From assembly GCA_937991535.1 (NCBI GenBank), contig CALKHN010000066.1, positions 1-64,000 on the forward strand: a DNA stretch of 64,000 nt, read 5' to 3'. This DNA comes from an uncultured Sphingobacteriales bacterium. GTDB taxonomy: Bacteria; Bacteroidota; Bacteroidia; Chitinophagales; Chitinophagaceae. This document shows, one piece after another, positions 16,914 through 26,037 of this stretch; the first letter of the stretch is position 1, and the number at the start of each line of letters is the position of its first letter. The position numbers were made by a program, and so were the translations under genes. Under the pieces are notes generated by a model that saw only the letters and a list, made by a program, of their open reading frames with translations, was not told the DNA's origin and searched no databases.

Positions 16914-17543
16914 TTACTTAATAACTCCGCAACCTATCCTGGTACCGGCATTTCCAGATGGCTGAGAGGTATAATCATCAACCCCGCCATGCACAATAAG
17001 CGCCTTGTTCAAAATATTTTTTTCAGGACCTCCGCCTAATGTCCATAAATCTGTTTCCAGTTTAAGTGTACCTTTTCCCTGCTTGTCTAATTCCACATTT
17101 CCGATATCACCCGAGTGGAAATCAGCACTTCCCCATTTACCATGTTGTTTGTTGGTTGGGTTCCAATGCCCGTGGGACATAGCACCTTTATCACCACAAT
17201 CGCCATGTTCATGAATATGAACGGCCACGCTTTTTCCAGCTTTGGCCGGTATGTTTATTTCCAGTTCCATTTTTACTTTGCCATTTTCGTCTGCATCAAA
17301 CTTTGCGGTACCAGATACGGTAGTGTCGGCATAAGTACCTGATAGTACTGCCTCAGCATGTTTTACCAGGGGAACGGCTGCAGTATCATTCATGGGCTGT
17401 TCGGCAGGGCTAATAACAGCATCCGCAGTAGTGCTATCCACAGTTGATTCTGAACTCGTTGGGCTATTACAGGAAAATACAAACGCGAGAGCCGGGATGG
17501 CCAGTACAAACAATGATCGTTGGATAATGAAGCGAGAAATCAT
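16914..17543 (-). CDS. sodC: Cu/Zn superoxide dismutase, lipoprotein form
   Basis: 209 aa. The signal ends in the lipobox FVFSC (acylated C25), followed by a Ser/Thr-rich linker to about residue 55. The SOD fold follows with AVHIHEHGDCGDKGAMSHGHWNP (Cu and Zn ligand histidines), HGKWGSADFHSGDIGN (Zn ligands), KALIVHGGVDDYTSQPSGNAGTRIGCG (Cu ligand His, disulfide Cys, catalytic Arg). It disproportionates superoxide in the periplasm. All metal ligands are present. It has its own promoter and ends at the shared hairpin. Confidence 0.96.
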   Translation of the reverse strand: MISRFIIQRSLFVLAIPALAFVFSCNSPTSSESTVDSTTADAVISPAEQPMNDTAAVPLVKHAEAVLSGTYADTTVSGTAKFDADENGKVKMELEINIPAKAGKSVAVHIHEHGDCGDKGAMSHGHWNPTNKQHGKWGSADFHSGDIGNVELDKQGKGTLKLETDLWTLGGGPEKNILNKALIVHGGVDDYTSQPSGNAGTRIGCGVIK

Positions 17544-17577
17544 AGCTATAATTTTTTTTGTTATAAAAGCATAACAA

Positions 17578-17585
17578 CAAAGCTA
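17578..17585 (-). promoter_or_regulatory. Promoter -7 element of sodC
   Basis: Minus-strand TAGCTTTG, a perfect TAnnTTTG, 34 nt upstream of the sodC ATG. Confidence 0.6.
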
Positions 17586-17811
17586 CAAAAACCTTACCCG
17601 CTTGTTCCGATTATCTGCTTTTATCAAAAAAAACAACCTCTTTAGTGCCTCGGCCTGCCCGTTGGGGAAATATATCAGCATTTTGGGAACAGAAAACTTC
17701 ATTTTCTGATACATGACTGTATTCACAGAAGTAAACGTGCGGATAAATTTGGAAGGGCTTTATTTATTTTTAAAAAATTATATAAATAATCCCAGATGTA
17801 TTATTTTTGAC

Positions 17812-17819
17812 CCTCTTCC
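17812..17819 (+). promoter_or_regulatory. Promoter -7 element of the cytochrome c gene
   Basis: TATTTTTG, a perfect TAnnTTTG, 24 nt before the ATG at 17844. Confidence 0.6.
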
Positions 17820-17843
17820 ATTCAACCTTTAACGTAAAAATCG

Positions 17844-18812
17844 ATGAAAAAAGTTTTTCTGATCGTTTTCCTTATTGTTGTTATCGCTGTTGCAGGTATT
17901 GCCGGGTATTTAAAATTTGCCCTACCCGATGTGGGCCCTGCACCGGAGATCACTGTAACGATAACCCCTGAACGCATTCAAAGGGGTGAATATCTGGCCA
18001 ATCATGTAGCCGTTTGTATGGATTGCCACTCTACGCGCGATTGGAATAGGTTTACCGGCCCGCTTTTACCGGGCACCCTCGGTAAGGGGGGGGAGTACTT
18101 CGGAAAAGAAATGGGTTTTCCGGGCGTCTTTTATTCAAAAAACATTACGCCTGAAAACCTTGGTACATGGACGGATGGCGAAATTTTCCGCACAATTACC
18201 ACAGGTGTAAATAAAAATGGAGAAGCTATGTTTCCTGTAATGCCTTATATGCATTATGGCAAAATGGATAAAGAAGACGTATATGATATCATCGCCTACC
18301 TGCGACAACTTCCCATGATTAAGAGCGACATACCTCAGCGTAACATTGATTTTCCAATGAGTTTCATACTTAATACCATTCCGGTTAAGCCGGTTCCCTT
18401 AGAACGTCCTGCAAAAACAGACCTTGTAAACTACGGTGCATATATTGTAACCATAGCCGCTTGCATAGATTGCCACACGCAGGTTGAAAAAGGACAGATT
18501 ATTCCCGGAATGGAATATGCCGGGGGTAGAGAATTTAAAATGGGAAATGGGGTCGTTCGTTCCGCTAACATTACACCTGATGCAGAAACAGGACTTGGTA
18601 ACTGGACGGAAGATGCTTTTATAGCCCGCTTTAAAGCATACAGCGACCCGGCAAGTATAGCCCAATTGACTTCCGACCGGGTAAATACGATCATGCCATG
18701 GTCAATGTATGCGGGTATGGATACCACCGACCTGAGAGCCATTTATGCATACTTAAAAACGATCAAACCTATTAAAAATAAGGTAGAACATTTTCAATTG
18801 CAGGTAAAATAA
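17844..18812 (+). CDS. Di-haem cytochrome c
   Basis: 322 aa. An N-terminal membrane anchor or uncleaved signal (residues 4-22, FLIVFLIVVIAVAGIAGYL) is followed by two class I cytochrome domains with haem motifs CMDCH at 58-62 and CIDCH at 207-211. Likely axial methionines lie in AMFPVMPYMHYG and TIMPWSMYAGM. The arrangement resembles the cytochrome subunit of membrane-bound alcohol or sugar dehydrogenases, but with two haems rather than three. It probably passes electrons in the periplasm. No dehydrogenase partner is adjacent, so the donor is unknown. Confidence 0.88.
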   Translation: MKKVFLIVFLIVVIAVAGIAGYLKFALPDVGPAPEITVTITPERIQRGEYLANHVAVCMDCHSTRDWNRFTGPLLPGTLGKGGEYFGKEMGFPGVFYSKNITPENLGTWTDGEIFRTITTGVNKNGEAMFPVMPYMHYGKMDKEDVYDIIAYLRQLPMIKSDIPQRNIDFPMSFILNTIPVKPVPLERPAKTDLVNYGAYIVTIAACIDCHTQVEKGQIIPGMEYAGGREFKMGNGVVRSANITPDAETGLGNWTEDAFIARFKAYSDPASIAQLTSDRVNTIMPWSMYAGMDTTDLRAIYAYLKTIKPIKNKVEHFQLQVK

Positions 18813-18855
18813 GAATGTGGAAATAATTGTAACACATCATATAGGGGCTCTTTCT

Positions 18856-18863
18856 TATTTTTG
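18856..18863 (+). promoter_or_regulatory. Promoter -7 element of the metallo-hydrolase gene
   Basis: TATTTTTG, 6 nt before the ATG at 18870. The transcript would have almost no leader, and the promoter excludes the upstream TTG at 18861 as start. Confidence 0.6.
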
Positions 18864-18869
18864 CGGTCT

Positions 18870-19694
18870 ATGCCGCTTTTCATTACATCTTTAAATTCGG
18901 GCAGCAATGGCAACTGCTATTATATAGGTAATGAAAACGAAGCAGTGTTGATTGACGCGGGTATTTCGTGCAGGGAAACAGAAAAAAGGATGAAGCGCCT
19001 GGGATTGGATATGAACTCTGTTAGAGCGATCTTTGTGTCGCATGAGCATTCAGATCATATCACCGGCATACCAGGATTATCTAAAAAATTTCAACTCCCT
19101 GTATATATCACAGATGCCACTTTGCGGTCTGCTTCCATTCCTATTGAAGAACATCTCGTTCAACTTTTTTTTCCGCAACAGCCTGTGACAATTGGGAACT
19201 TAACCATCACAGCCTTTCCTAAATGTCATGATGCCAGCGATCCGCATAGTTTTGTGATATCAGACAGCGGGGTGAAAGTGGGTGTTTTTACCGACATTGG
19301 CAATTCCTGCAGCAATGTGATCCAGCATTTCAGTCAATGTCACTCCGTTTTCTTAGAGGCGAACTATTGCGAGGATATGCTTGCAACCGGGAGTTACCCT
19401 TACTATTTAAAAAAACGCATCAGCGGTGGTAATGGACATCTCTCCAATAAACAGGCGCTTGAATTATTTACACAACACAGGGCAAAGTATTTAACACATT
19501 TGATACTGTCGCATTTATCCAGGAACAACAATAGCCCGGAATTAGTTGAACGGCTTTTCAATAAAGAAGCCAATGGCGCCACAATTATTGTTGCTTCGCG
19601 CCATCACGAAACGCCGGTCTATTGTATTGCCCATGAATCCGGCTGTTTGCCTAAACCGGTATCGGCCAGGCATATCCAGCTTTCATTATTTTGA
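18870..19694 (+). CDS. MBL-fold metallo-hydrolase, YycJ/WalJ-like
   Basis: 274 aa from the ATG at 18870. The metallo-beta-lactamase fold shows the metal motif HEHSDH at 58-63, preceded by LNSGSNGNCYYIGNENEAVLIDAG, typical of YycJ-like enzymes. Further ligands lie in FTDIGNSCSNV, VFLEANYCEDML and the C-terminal HLILSHLSRNNNSPE and VASRHHET. Members of this family are linked to double-strand DNA 5' exonuclease activity and coordination of replication with cell division; that role is known only for relatives. It is monocistronic. Confidence 0.87.
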   Translation: MPLFITSLNSGSNGNCYYIGNENEAVLIDAGISCRETEKRMKRLGLDMNSVRAIFVSHEHSDHITGIPGLSKKFQLPVYITDATLRSASIPIEEHLVQLFFPQQPVTIGNLTITAFPKCHDASDPHSFVISDSGVKVGVFTDIGNSCSNVIQHFSQCHSVFLEANYCEDMLATGSYPYYLKKRISGGNGHLSNKQALELFTQHRAKYLTHLILSHLSRNNNSPELVERLFNKEANGATIIVASRHHETPVYCIAHESGCLPKPVSARHIQLSLF

Positions 19695-20455
19695 ACCGCA
19701 CACTATTCTTTTTCTTTTACCTGCACACTATCAGGCATTCACCGCTAACATTCTTCATTATCTTATCTCAATTTGAAACAGGCTTATGGAGTAAACCATG
19801 CGCTTCAATAATAAAACCGTTCCTGTTTCCCAATAAAGATTACGTATTTTTCCCTGCATTCGGTGAAAGTTCTGCATAAACCACGATCGCTTTTATTTGG
19901 GCTAATGTTGTATTATACAGCATTATACATTGCAAAACGTGCGCTGCATAAGCTGCTACGGGTAAACGCTTAATACGCTTTGATCGTAATTTCCCTGCCC
20001 TGTAGTGAAACGATGACTAAACAATAATAGGTTCACCTATTTTCCAGGGTGGCTAAACGTTGTTTCTTTGTGTAACAAATCCAATAGATCCTTAACCGAT
20101 CCAATATCCCGAAAACCAGCGATCCGATTCCATGTAAAAACCAAAGCTACCAGACAAACACCGATCCAATACCTAAATGAAAACCGCAGTGCATTTTAAC
20201 CGTCCGTTTAATCATTGCAACCTTAACAGCAACAGGAAATGGGACAACCTTATCAGACTGATCCCCTTCACAACCTGAAAAAAATTATCCTTTTTCTGTT
20301 GCTTTTTTTCCGCTCTCCGCAATATGCAAAACAGTCTCCACAATATTTTCTTCATCTCCTCACTTAGTTTGTGCAAAGGACGCCGGACCTGACTGGCATT
20401 TATCTCAATTTTTCTATTCCCTCATTCTGCGTTATTTTCGCTGAAATTTTTACAC
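19695..20455. other. 761-bp non-coding region before sucC
   Basis: No coding frame with protein-like features was seen on either strand. A perfect 10-bp repeat CCGATCCAAT occurs at 20096-20105 and 20161-20170, with relatives AGATCC and GCGATCCGATT between them. A possible sucC promoter element (TTATTTTCG) lies 18 nt before the sucC ATG. Confidence 0.55.
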
Positions 20456-21670
20456 ATGAACTTGCATGAATACCAGGCTAAAGAGCTGCTGAAAAAATTT
20501 AATGTTCCTGTTCAGGATGGCATACCCGTTGATACCGCCGAGAAAGCGGAAGAAGCATACAAACAACTGAAAGTACAGTATGGAAACAATTTTGCCGTAG
20601 TTAAAGCACAGATACATGCCGGTGGGCGTGGAAAAGGAAAAATACAGGGTTCAGAACAACGCGGTGTTGCTGTTGGTAAAAGTGCAGAAGATATCAAAAC
20701 CATTGCCGGAAATATTATTGGGCGCACCCTGGTAACCATACAAACAGGACCTGCAGGCAAACTGGTAAGTAAAGTATTAATTGCCCAGGATGTATACTAT
20801 CCCGGGCCCAACCCCGTAAAAGAATTTTATCTTTCTATACTGCTCGACCGTACCAGGGGGGAGAATGTAATTATGTACAGCACAGAAGGCGGAATGGATA
20901 TTGAACTGGTAGCACATGATACACCCGACAAAATATTTAAGGAATGGGTTCATCCTTCAGGTGGTTTACTCCCTTTCCAGGCCCGTAAAATTGCTTTCAA
21001 TTTAGGATTAACCGGGGGAGCTTTTAAAAATTGCGTGAAGTTCGTTACCAACTTATATAAAGCATATGTAGAGCTTGATTGCGGTATGCTTGAAATAAAT
21101 CCATTATTTAAAACCAGTGATGAAAAAATTATTGCGGTAGACTGCAAAATGAGCCTTGATGATAATGCCTTAATGCGTCATACCGACCTGGAGGCCTTAC
21201 GTGATATCAGTGAAGAAGATCCTACGGAAGTAGAAGCGCATAAATACAATCTTAACTTTATAAAATTAGATGGCAATGTGGGTTGTATGGTAAATGGCGC
21301 CGGATTGGCTATGGCTACCATGGATATGATTAAATTAAGTGGCGGCGAACCTGCCAATTTTCTTGATGTAGGCGGCACAGCCAATGCCCAAACCGTGGAA
21401 GCCGGGTTTCGTATTATTTTAAAAGATCCTAAAGTAAAAGCGATCCTCATTAATATTTTTGGAGGTATCGTACGCTGCGACCGCGTTGCCCAGGGAGTAA
21501 TAGACGCATATAATTCGATAGGAGATATAAAGGTTCCGATTATTGTACGCCTGCAGGGTACTAACGCCGAAGAGGCAAAAAAACTAATTGAAGAAAGTGG
21601 CTTGAAGGTACAGTCCGCTATACTGCTGAGTGAAGCCGCTGCACTGGTGAACAAGGCTGTGAGGGCTTAG
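20456..21670 (+). CDS. sucC: Succinyl-CoA synthetase, beta subunit (ADP-forming)
   Basis: 404 aa. It makes succinate and ATP or GTP from succinyl-CoA in the TCA cycle together with SucD. The ATP-grasp domain begins MNLHEYQAKELLKKFNVPV and contains VKAQIHAGGRGKGK (nucleotide binding) and ELDCGMLEINPL with DCKMSLDDNAL (Mg and nucleotide contacts). The C-terminal ligase domain has VNGAGLAMATMDMIKLSGG, NFLDVGGTA and NIFGGIVRCDRVA. Length is slightly above the usual 388-400. sucD is not adjacent, a split often seen in Bacteroidota. A strong terminator follows. Confidence 0.96.
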   Translation: MNLHEYQAKELLKKFNVPVQDGIPVDTAEKAEEAYKQLKVQYGNNFAVVKAQIHAGGRGKGKIQGSEQRGVAVGKSAEDIKTIAGNIIGRTLVTIQTGPAGKLVSKVLIAQDVYYPGPNPVKEFYLSILLDRTRGENVIMYSTEGGMDIELVAHDTPDKIFKEWVHPSGGLLPFQARKIAFNLGLTGGAFKNCVKFVTNLYKAYVELDCGMLEINPLFKTSDEKIIAVDCKMSLDDNALMRHTDLEALRDISEEDPTEVEAHKYNLNFIKLDGNVGCMVNGAGLAMATMDMIKLSGGEPANFLDVGGTANAQTVEAGFRIILKDPKVKAILINIFGGIVRCDRVAQGVIDAYNSIGDIKVPIIVRLQGTNAEEAKKLIEESGLKVQSAILLSEAAALVNKAVRA

Positions 21671-21696
21671 TGCTTGTTACGCTATTGCAGGAAAAG

Positions 21697-21730
21697 AAAG
21701 GTGAAGAATTAAATTACTTTCACCTTTTTA
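21697..21730 (+). terminator. Terminator of sucC
   Basis: AAAGGTGAA (21697-21705) pairs with TTCACCTTT (21719-21727), followed by T residues, 27 bp after the stop. Confidence 0.8.
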
Positions 21731-21845
21731 TATGTCATGCCCCATCTGTGTAAATGAATAAAGATGCATCTCCGTTTCTTGCATTATATATACGGTTTAT
21801 CCATGCTGGCGCTTCTCCGGGCTTTTTTATTTCCTTTAAAACAAA

Positions 21846-21878
21846 AAGGTGAAGCAGCAACTGATACTACTTCACCTT
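21846..21878. terminator. Second hairpin with the same stem as the sucC terminator
   Basis: AAGGTGAAG (21846-21854) pairs perfectly with CTTCACCTT (21870-21878). On the minus strand it is followed by TTTTTG, so it may terminate the convergent oxidoreductase gene. Confidence 0.6.
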
Positions 21879-21994
21879 ATAAATGTATTATATTATATTT
21901 TTCACTTCTCGCGTCCCTTAAGCTCCGGCCTATCTGCAACCAGCTTTCAGCTTAAGCATACTAACGATGAGCAGATACATTGATGCTAACATCC

Positions 21995-22046
21995 ATTCAC
22001 TATTCACTATTCACACCTTTCACCTTTCACTTCTCATCTCTCACCT
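21995..22046. repeat. Pyrimidine-rich low-complexity repeat (TTCAC words)
   Basis: A run of TTCACTATTCAC, CACCTTTCACC and TTCTCATCTCTCACC words between the stop codon of the oxidoreductase and the hairpin. Related runs occur at 45-66 and 57938-57985 and, inverted, at 53738-53760, always between genes. Confidence 0.55.
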
Positions 22047-23495
22047 TTACAAATCCAGGCTCCATCCATCGCGGTATTCACGTTTAACGAACTGATTGGC
22101 TTCATCAAAATTAGTAACCTTCATGTTTTTTGCATCCCACAATAGTTTTTTGCGGCCGGTAAATTTGTTTTTACCCCAGCCTGTTACCTTTGGATCGGTA
22201 TACAAAGCACTCCTGATAGCAAGATTGCCCATTAAGATACTCTCGGTAAAAGGCCCGGCATATTCAAAATTGGAGCTGGTTTCACCTTTACCATAACCCG
22301 CGATACAGGCATTTACCCATTGCAGGTAATGACCTTCGGGAACGCGTTTAATGGTTTCTTTTACTGCTTTAGCACTATCATTTTTAGAAAGTGGCAAAAG
22401 TCTTGGATTGGCCCCATAACAATCGGCGAGTAATTTACCTTTTGTTCCTATAAACAATACACCCCCGTCCCAATTTCCAAATTCTTCTTCAGGTAATAAT
22501 TCATCCGGTCTTTTCGGCAGCAATCCACCATCATACCAGGAAACTTTTAATATGCCTTTTTTATCTTTTCTGGGATATTCCAGATGAATAATGGATGACA
22601 CCGGGCAACTGGCGGTATAGTTAGCCTCCTGGTTCATACCGGTCCATTGATTGGCTATGCTGCATTCGGCTGAAGACGGGAAGTCAATAGGCAATATCCT
22701 GTAAATAGGATCCATGATATGACAGGCCATATCGCCCAAAGCGCCTGTGCCATAATTCCACCAGCCTCTCCAGTTAAATGGCAAATAAGCCGGGTTGTAG
22801 TCTTCTTTAGGAGCGGTGCCCAGCCACAGATTCCAATCCAGTTCGCTGGGAATGCTGTGATTACCGGTAGGTTTGGCAATTCCCTGAGGCCATATAGGCC
22901 GATTAGTCCATGCCTGTGCTTCTACAATATCTCCTATTAACCCGGCATCGTATATTTCTTTCATTCTCCTTACTCCATCTCCGGAGCCACCCTGGTTACC
23001 CATTTGCGTTACTACTTTGTATTTTTTTGCAGCCTGCGCCAAAATACGGGCTTCATAAATATCGTGTGTGAGGGGCTTCTGCGTATATACATGCTTGCCT
23101 AATTGCATTGCCGCCAGTGTGGCAACCGCATGGGTGTGATCCGGTGTAGAAACCGAACAGGCATCAATATTGTTTTTTTCTTTTGCCAGCATTTCCCGGA
23201 AATCTTTATAGTATTTGGCCCTGGGAAAATTTTGCCTTGACTTTACAGCCTGGCGGTCGTCTACATCAACCAATGCAACAATATTAACATTGGGATTTTT
23301 TGCAAAGGATGTAAGATCGCTTTCTCCTTTTCCACCCGCACCAATGCCTGCAATATTTAATTTATCACTGGGGGCAACAAATCCTTTGCCCAGTACATGA
23401 CGTGGCACAATAAAATAACCTGCCGCGGCAAGGGATGCATTGCGCAGAAATTTTCTGCGGGAACCTTTAGACTTTGATTTTAATTTTTGGCTCAT
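22047..23495 (-). CDS. Gfo/Idh/MocA oxidoreductase, Tat-exported
   Basis: 482 aa. A twin-arginine signal is present at the N-terminus (SRRKFLRNASLAAAGYFIVP), so the folded, cofactor-loaded enzyme is probably sent to the periplasm. The Rossmann domain starts LNIAGIGAGGKGESDLTSF; the motif TQKPLTHDIYEARIL corresponds to the usual EKP motif with Gln in place of Glu. The C-terminal alpha/beta domain contains GALGDMACHIMDPIYRIL and GTKGKLLADCYGANPR. Such proteins oxidise or epimerise sugars, or act as NAD-dependent glycosidases (GH109-like). It is downstream of GH92 on the same strand and may act on released sugars. Confidence 0.88.
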   Translation of the reverse strand: MSQKLKSKSKGSRRKFLRNASLAAAGYFIVPRHVLGKGFVAPSDKLNIAGIGAGGKGESDLTSFAKNPNVNIVALVDVDDRQAVKSRQNFPRAKYYKDFREMLAKEKNNIDACSVSTPDHTHAVATLAAMQLGKHVYTQKPLTHDIYEARILAQAAKKYKVVTQMGNQGGSGDGVRRMKEIYDAGLIGDIVEAQAWTNRPIWPQGIAKPTGNHSIPSELDWNLWLGTAPKEDYNPAYLPFNWRGWWNYGTGALGDMACHIMDPIYRILPIDFPSSAECSIANQWTGMNQEANYTASCPVSSIIHLEYPRKDKKGILKVSWYDGGLLPKRPDELLPEEEFGNWDGGVLFIGTKGKLLADCYGANPRLLPLSKNDSAKAVKETIKRVPEGHYLQWVNACIAGYGKGETSSNFEYAGPFTESILMGNLAIRSALYTDPKVTGWGKNKFTGRKKLLWDAKNMKVTNFDEANQFVKREYRDGWSLDL

Positions 23496-23598
23496 CGTTT
23501 ATGAAATTTTGCATTAAGGTAAGAACATCTGGTGAGATTTGGGATTCGAGATTTTATATTTGAGATTTTATTGACCTCTTTCGTATATCCCCTACCGG

Positions 23599-25908
23599 CT
23601 ACTCCTTTAATATATCCGCATCCACACTGGAAGAAAAAGAATAGGGATAACTGCTTTCCTGCATTCCTCTTGTTTTGTTGGGAGCGGCGCCCATCGTAAC
23701 ATTAAAGCTGCCTCCTTTTTCTATATCAAAATGACTGATCCAGTTGTTTTCATATTTTTTCCCATTGAGCTGGGTTGTCTGAACATATTTGGCAAGTTCG
23801 CTGTTGCCGGGCGCATTAATAACAAACTGTTTACCATTCTCTAACTGCAAAGTGGCTCTTTTAAATAAAGGCGCACCTAATACATATTGATCCGTAGCGG
23901 GACAAACAGGATAAAAACCCAGCGCGGAAAAAACATACCATGCGGATGTTTGACCATTGTCTTCATCACCGCAATAACCGTCTGGCGTTGGCTTATACAT
24001 CCTGTTCATCACTTCCCTTACCCAATACTGGGTTTTCCAAGGTTCACCTGCATAATTGTACAGATAGGTCATATGCTGTATGGGCTGGTTGCCATGTGCG
24101 TACTGCCCCATATTGGCGATCTGCATTTCCCGTATCTCGTGGATAACGCCGCCATAATAGCTGTCATCAAACAAAGGAGGCATTATAAAAACAGAATCAA
24201 GCATGTTTACAAAATTCGCCCTGCCACCCATCAGGTCAGACAATCCCCTGATATCATGAAATACGCTCCATGAATAATGCCAGCTATTGCCTTCTGTAAA
24301 AGCATCGCCCCATTTTAAGGGGTTGAAGGGTTTTTGAAAACTGCCATCTTTATTTTTTCCCCGCATCAGTTTGGTTTCGGGATCAAACAGGTTGCGGTAG
24401 TTCTGGCTTCGTTGGGCATACAACTTTCGTTCCTCCCGTGGACGGTTAAGCGCTTTTGCCAGTTGATATATGGTAAAGTCGTCGTAGGCATACTCCAGTG
24501 TACGGGCAGCATTTTCATTGATCTTTACATCGTAGGGCACGTAACCGAGACTGTTATAATATTCAACTCCTTTTCTTCCCACAGCTGTTAATGGACCTTC
24601 ATTATTTGCACCATGCTGCAATGCTTCATACAAGGTGTTGATGTCGTAATTGCGCAAGCCTTTAATATAAGCATCTGCCACAACAGAAGCCGAATTATTG
24701 CCCACCATAACATTTCTCAGTCCGGGGCTCGACCACTCCGGTAAAAAACCACTTTCTTTATAAGCGTTGATGAGCCCTTCCTGCATCTCTTTATTCATGG
24801 AAGGAAACATGAGATTAAGAAAAGGATACAAAGCCCTGAAAGTATCCCAAAACCCCGTGCCGCCAAACATATAACCCGGTAGTACTTTTCCATTATACGG
24901 GCTGTAATGAACAATATTCCCGTTCGCGTCTTTTTCATACAGCTTGTTGGGAAAAAAAACCATACGGTACAAGGTAGAGTAAAAAGTACGCACCTGGTCT
25001 ACTGTTCCGCCTTCCACCAAAATACGGCTTAACGTATTGTTCCATATGTCGCGTCCATTTTGTTTAACCGTTTCAAAGGGATTATTGCCAATCTCCTGTA
25101 AATTGAGTTCGGCCTGTTCATAGCTGATGAACGAAGAAGCCACTTTGGCGTTAACTCGCTCTCCTTTGTTGAAAATTTTGAATGCCACTACCGCACCGGC
25201 ATGATTGTCTTCCACTTCTATGCGGGTAAGGTCCAGGTTATCTCCATTAAAAGTAGCTACATTACTAAAGGGATGGTCGAACTCAATTACAAAATAGTTT
25301 TTAAAATTATCGGGCACTCCCCCACTGTTGCGGGTAGAATAACCGATGATCTTATGCTGATCGGGGATGATCTTTACGTATGAGCCTTTATCAAAAGCAT
25401 CCACCACTACAAACGCGCTGTCGGTTTTGGGAAAGGTAAACCGGAAGCGGGCTGCTCTTTCTGTTGGCGTTATTTCGGTGGTAACATCATAGTCGGCAAG
25501 ATATACGCTGTAATAGTAGGGCATTACCGTTTCCGCTTTATGGCTGAACCAACTGGCACGGTCATCTTCCTTAAAACGTAGCGTACCGGTTACCGGCATG
25601 ATACTGAATTGTCCGTAATCGTTCATCCATGGCGAAGGCTGGTGCGTTTGTTTGAATCCTCTAATTTTATCCGCGCTGTACTGGTATTGCCAGCCGTCGC
25701 CCATTTTACCGGTCTGCGGCGTCCACACATTCATGCCCCAGGGCAATGCGATTGAAGGGTAGGTATTGCCGTTAGAAAGACTATGTTTGGAATCGGTTCC
25801 CATTAATGGATTCACCCAGTTTACAGGATCGTTTACTTTGGTTACCATTTGGGCCATGGGGACAGATGCACTATAGCAGAATAAAACAAATAATATAACT
25901 TTTTTCAT
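23599..25908 (-). CDS. GH92 family alpha-mannosidase
   Basis: 769 aa with a signal peptide (residues 1-19, ending VPMAQ). GH92 enzymes are Ca-dependent inverting exo-alpha-mannosidases. The N-terminal beta domain contains VNPLMGTDSKHSLSNGNTYPS and GFKQTHQPSPWMNDYGQFSIMP; the (alpha/alpha)6 domain contains GTGFWDTFRALYPFLNLMFP, YNSLGYVPYDVKINENAARTLEYAYDD, FTEGNSWHYSWSVFHDIRGL, HGNQPIQHMTYLYNYAGEPWKTQ and PDGYCGDEDNGQTSAWYVFSALGFYPVCP, the latter carrying the catalytic GDEDNG acids. Length is normal. Substrates of the family are N-glycan and yeast mannan side chains. Part of the polysaccharide utilisation region. Confidence 0.95.
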   Translation of the reverse strand: MKKVILFVLFCYSASVPMAQMVTKVNDPVNWVNPLMGTDSKHSLSNGNTYPSIALPWGMNVWTPQTGKMGDGWQYQYSADKIRGFKQTHQPSPWMNDYGQFSIMPVTGTLRFKEDDRASWFSHKAETVMPYYYSVYLADYDVTTEITPTERAARFRFTFPKTDSAFVVVDAFDKGSYVKIIPDQHKIIGYSTRNSGGVPDNFKNYFVIEFDHPFSNVATFNGDNLDLTRIEVEDNHAGAVVAFKIFNKGERVNAKVASSFISYEQAELNLQEIGNNPFETVKQNGRDIWNNTLSRILVEGGTVDQVRTFYSTLYRMVFFPNKLYEKDANGNIVHYSPYNGKVLPGYMFGGTGFWDTFRALYPFLNLMFPSMNKEMQEGLINAYKESGFLPEWSSPGLRNVMVGNNSASVVADAYIKGLRNYDINTLYEALQHGANNEGPLTAVGRKGVEYYNSLGYVPYDVKINENAARTLEYAYDDFTIYQLAKALNRPREERKLYAQRSQNYRNLFDPETKLMRGKNKDGSFQKPFNPLKWGDAFTEGNSWHYSWSVFHDIRGLSDLMGGRANFVNMLDSVFIMPPLFDDSYYGGVIHEIREMQIANMGQYAHGNQPIQHMTYLYNYAGEPWKTQYWVREVMNRMYKPTPDGYCGDEDNGQTSAWYVFSALGFYPVCPATDQYVLGAPLFKRATLQLENGKQFVINAPGNSELAKYVQTTQLNGKKYENNWISHFDIEKGGSFNVTMGAAPNKTRGMQESSYPYSFSSSVDADILKE

Positions 25909-26037
25909 AATCGTGATATGTATTTGTTCTGCGAATATACCGGAAGTGGAAAATAAAAACTGTATAAGGCAGAAGAATGAAGATATAGCTCACGTTGCAG
26001 GAATGAGCTTATTGTTTAAAATTATTTAAAAAGGTTA

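Larger units (their letters stand above)
17544..17843. other. Divergent intergenic region sodC / cytochrome c
   Basis: 300 bp that contain a minus-strand promoter near sodC and a plus-strand promoter near the cytochrome gene. The middle (17600-17760) shows no conserved element that I recognise. Confidence 0.6.
21671..22046. other. Intergenic region sucC / oxidoreductase with two related hairpins
   Basis: 376 bp between convergent genes. It contains the sucC terminator (21697-21730), a second hairpin with the same AAGGTGAAG stem (21846-21878) and, from about 21995, a pyrimidine-rich stretch with repeated TTCAC and CACCTTTCAC words. Confidence 0.6.
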
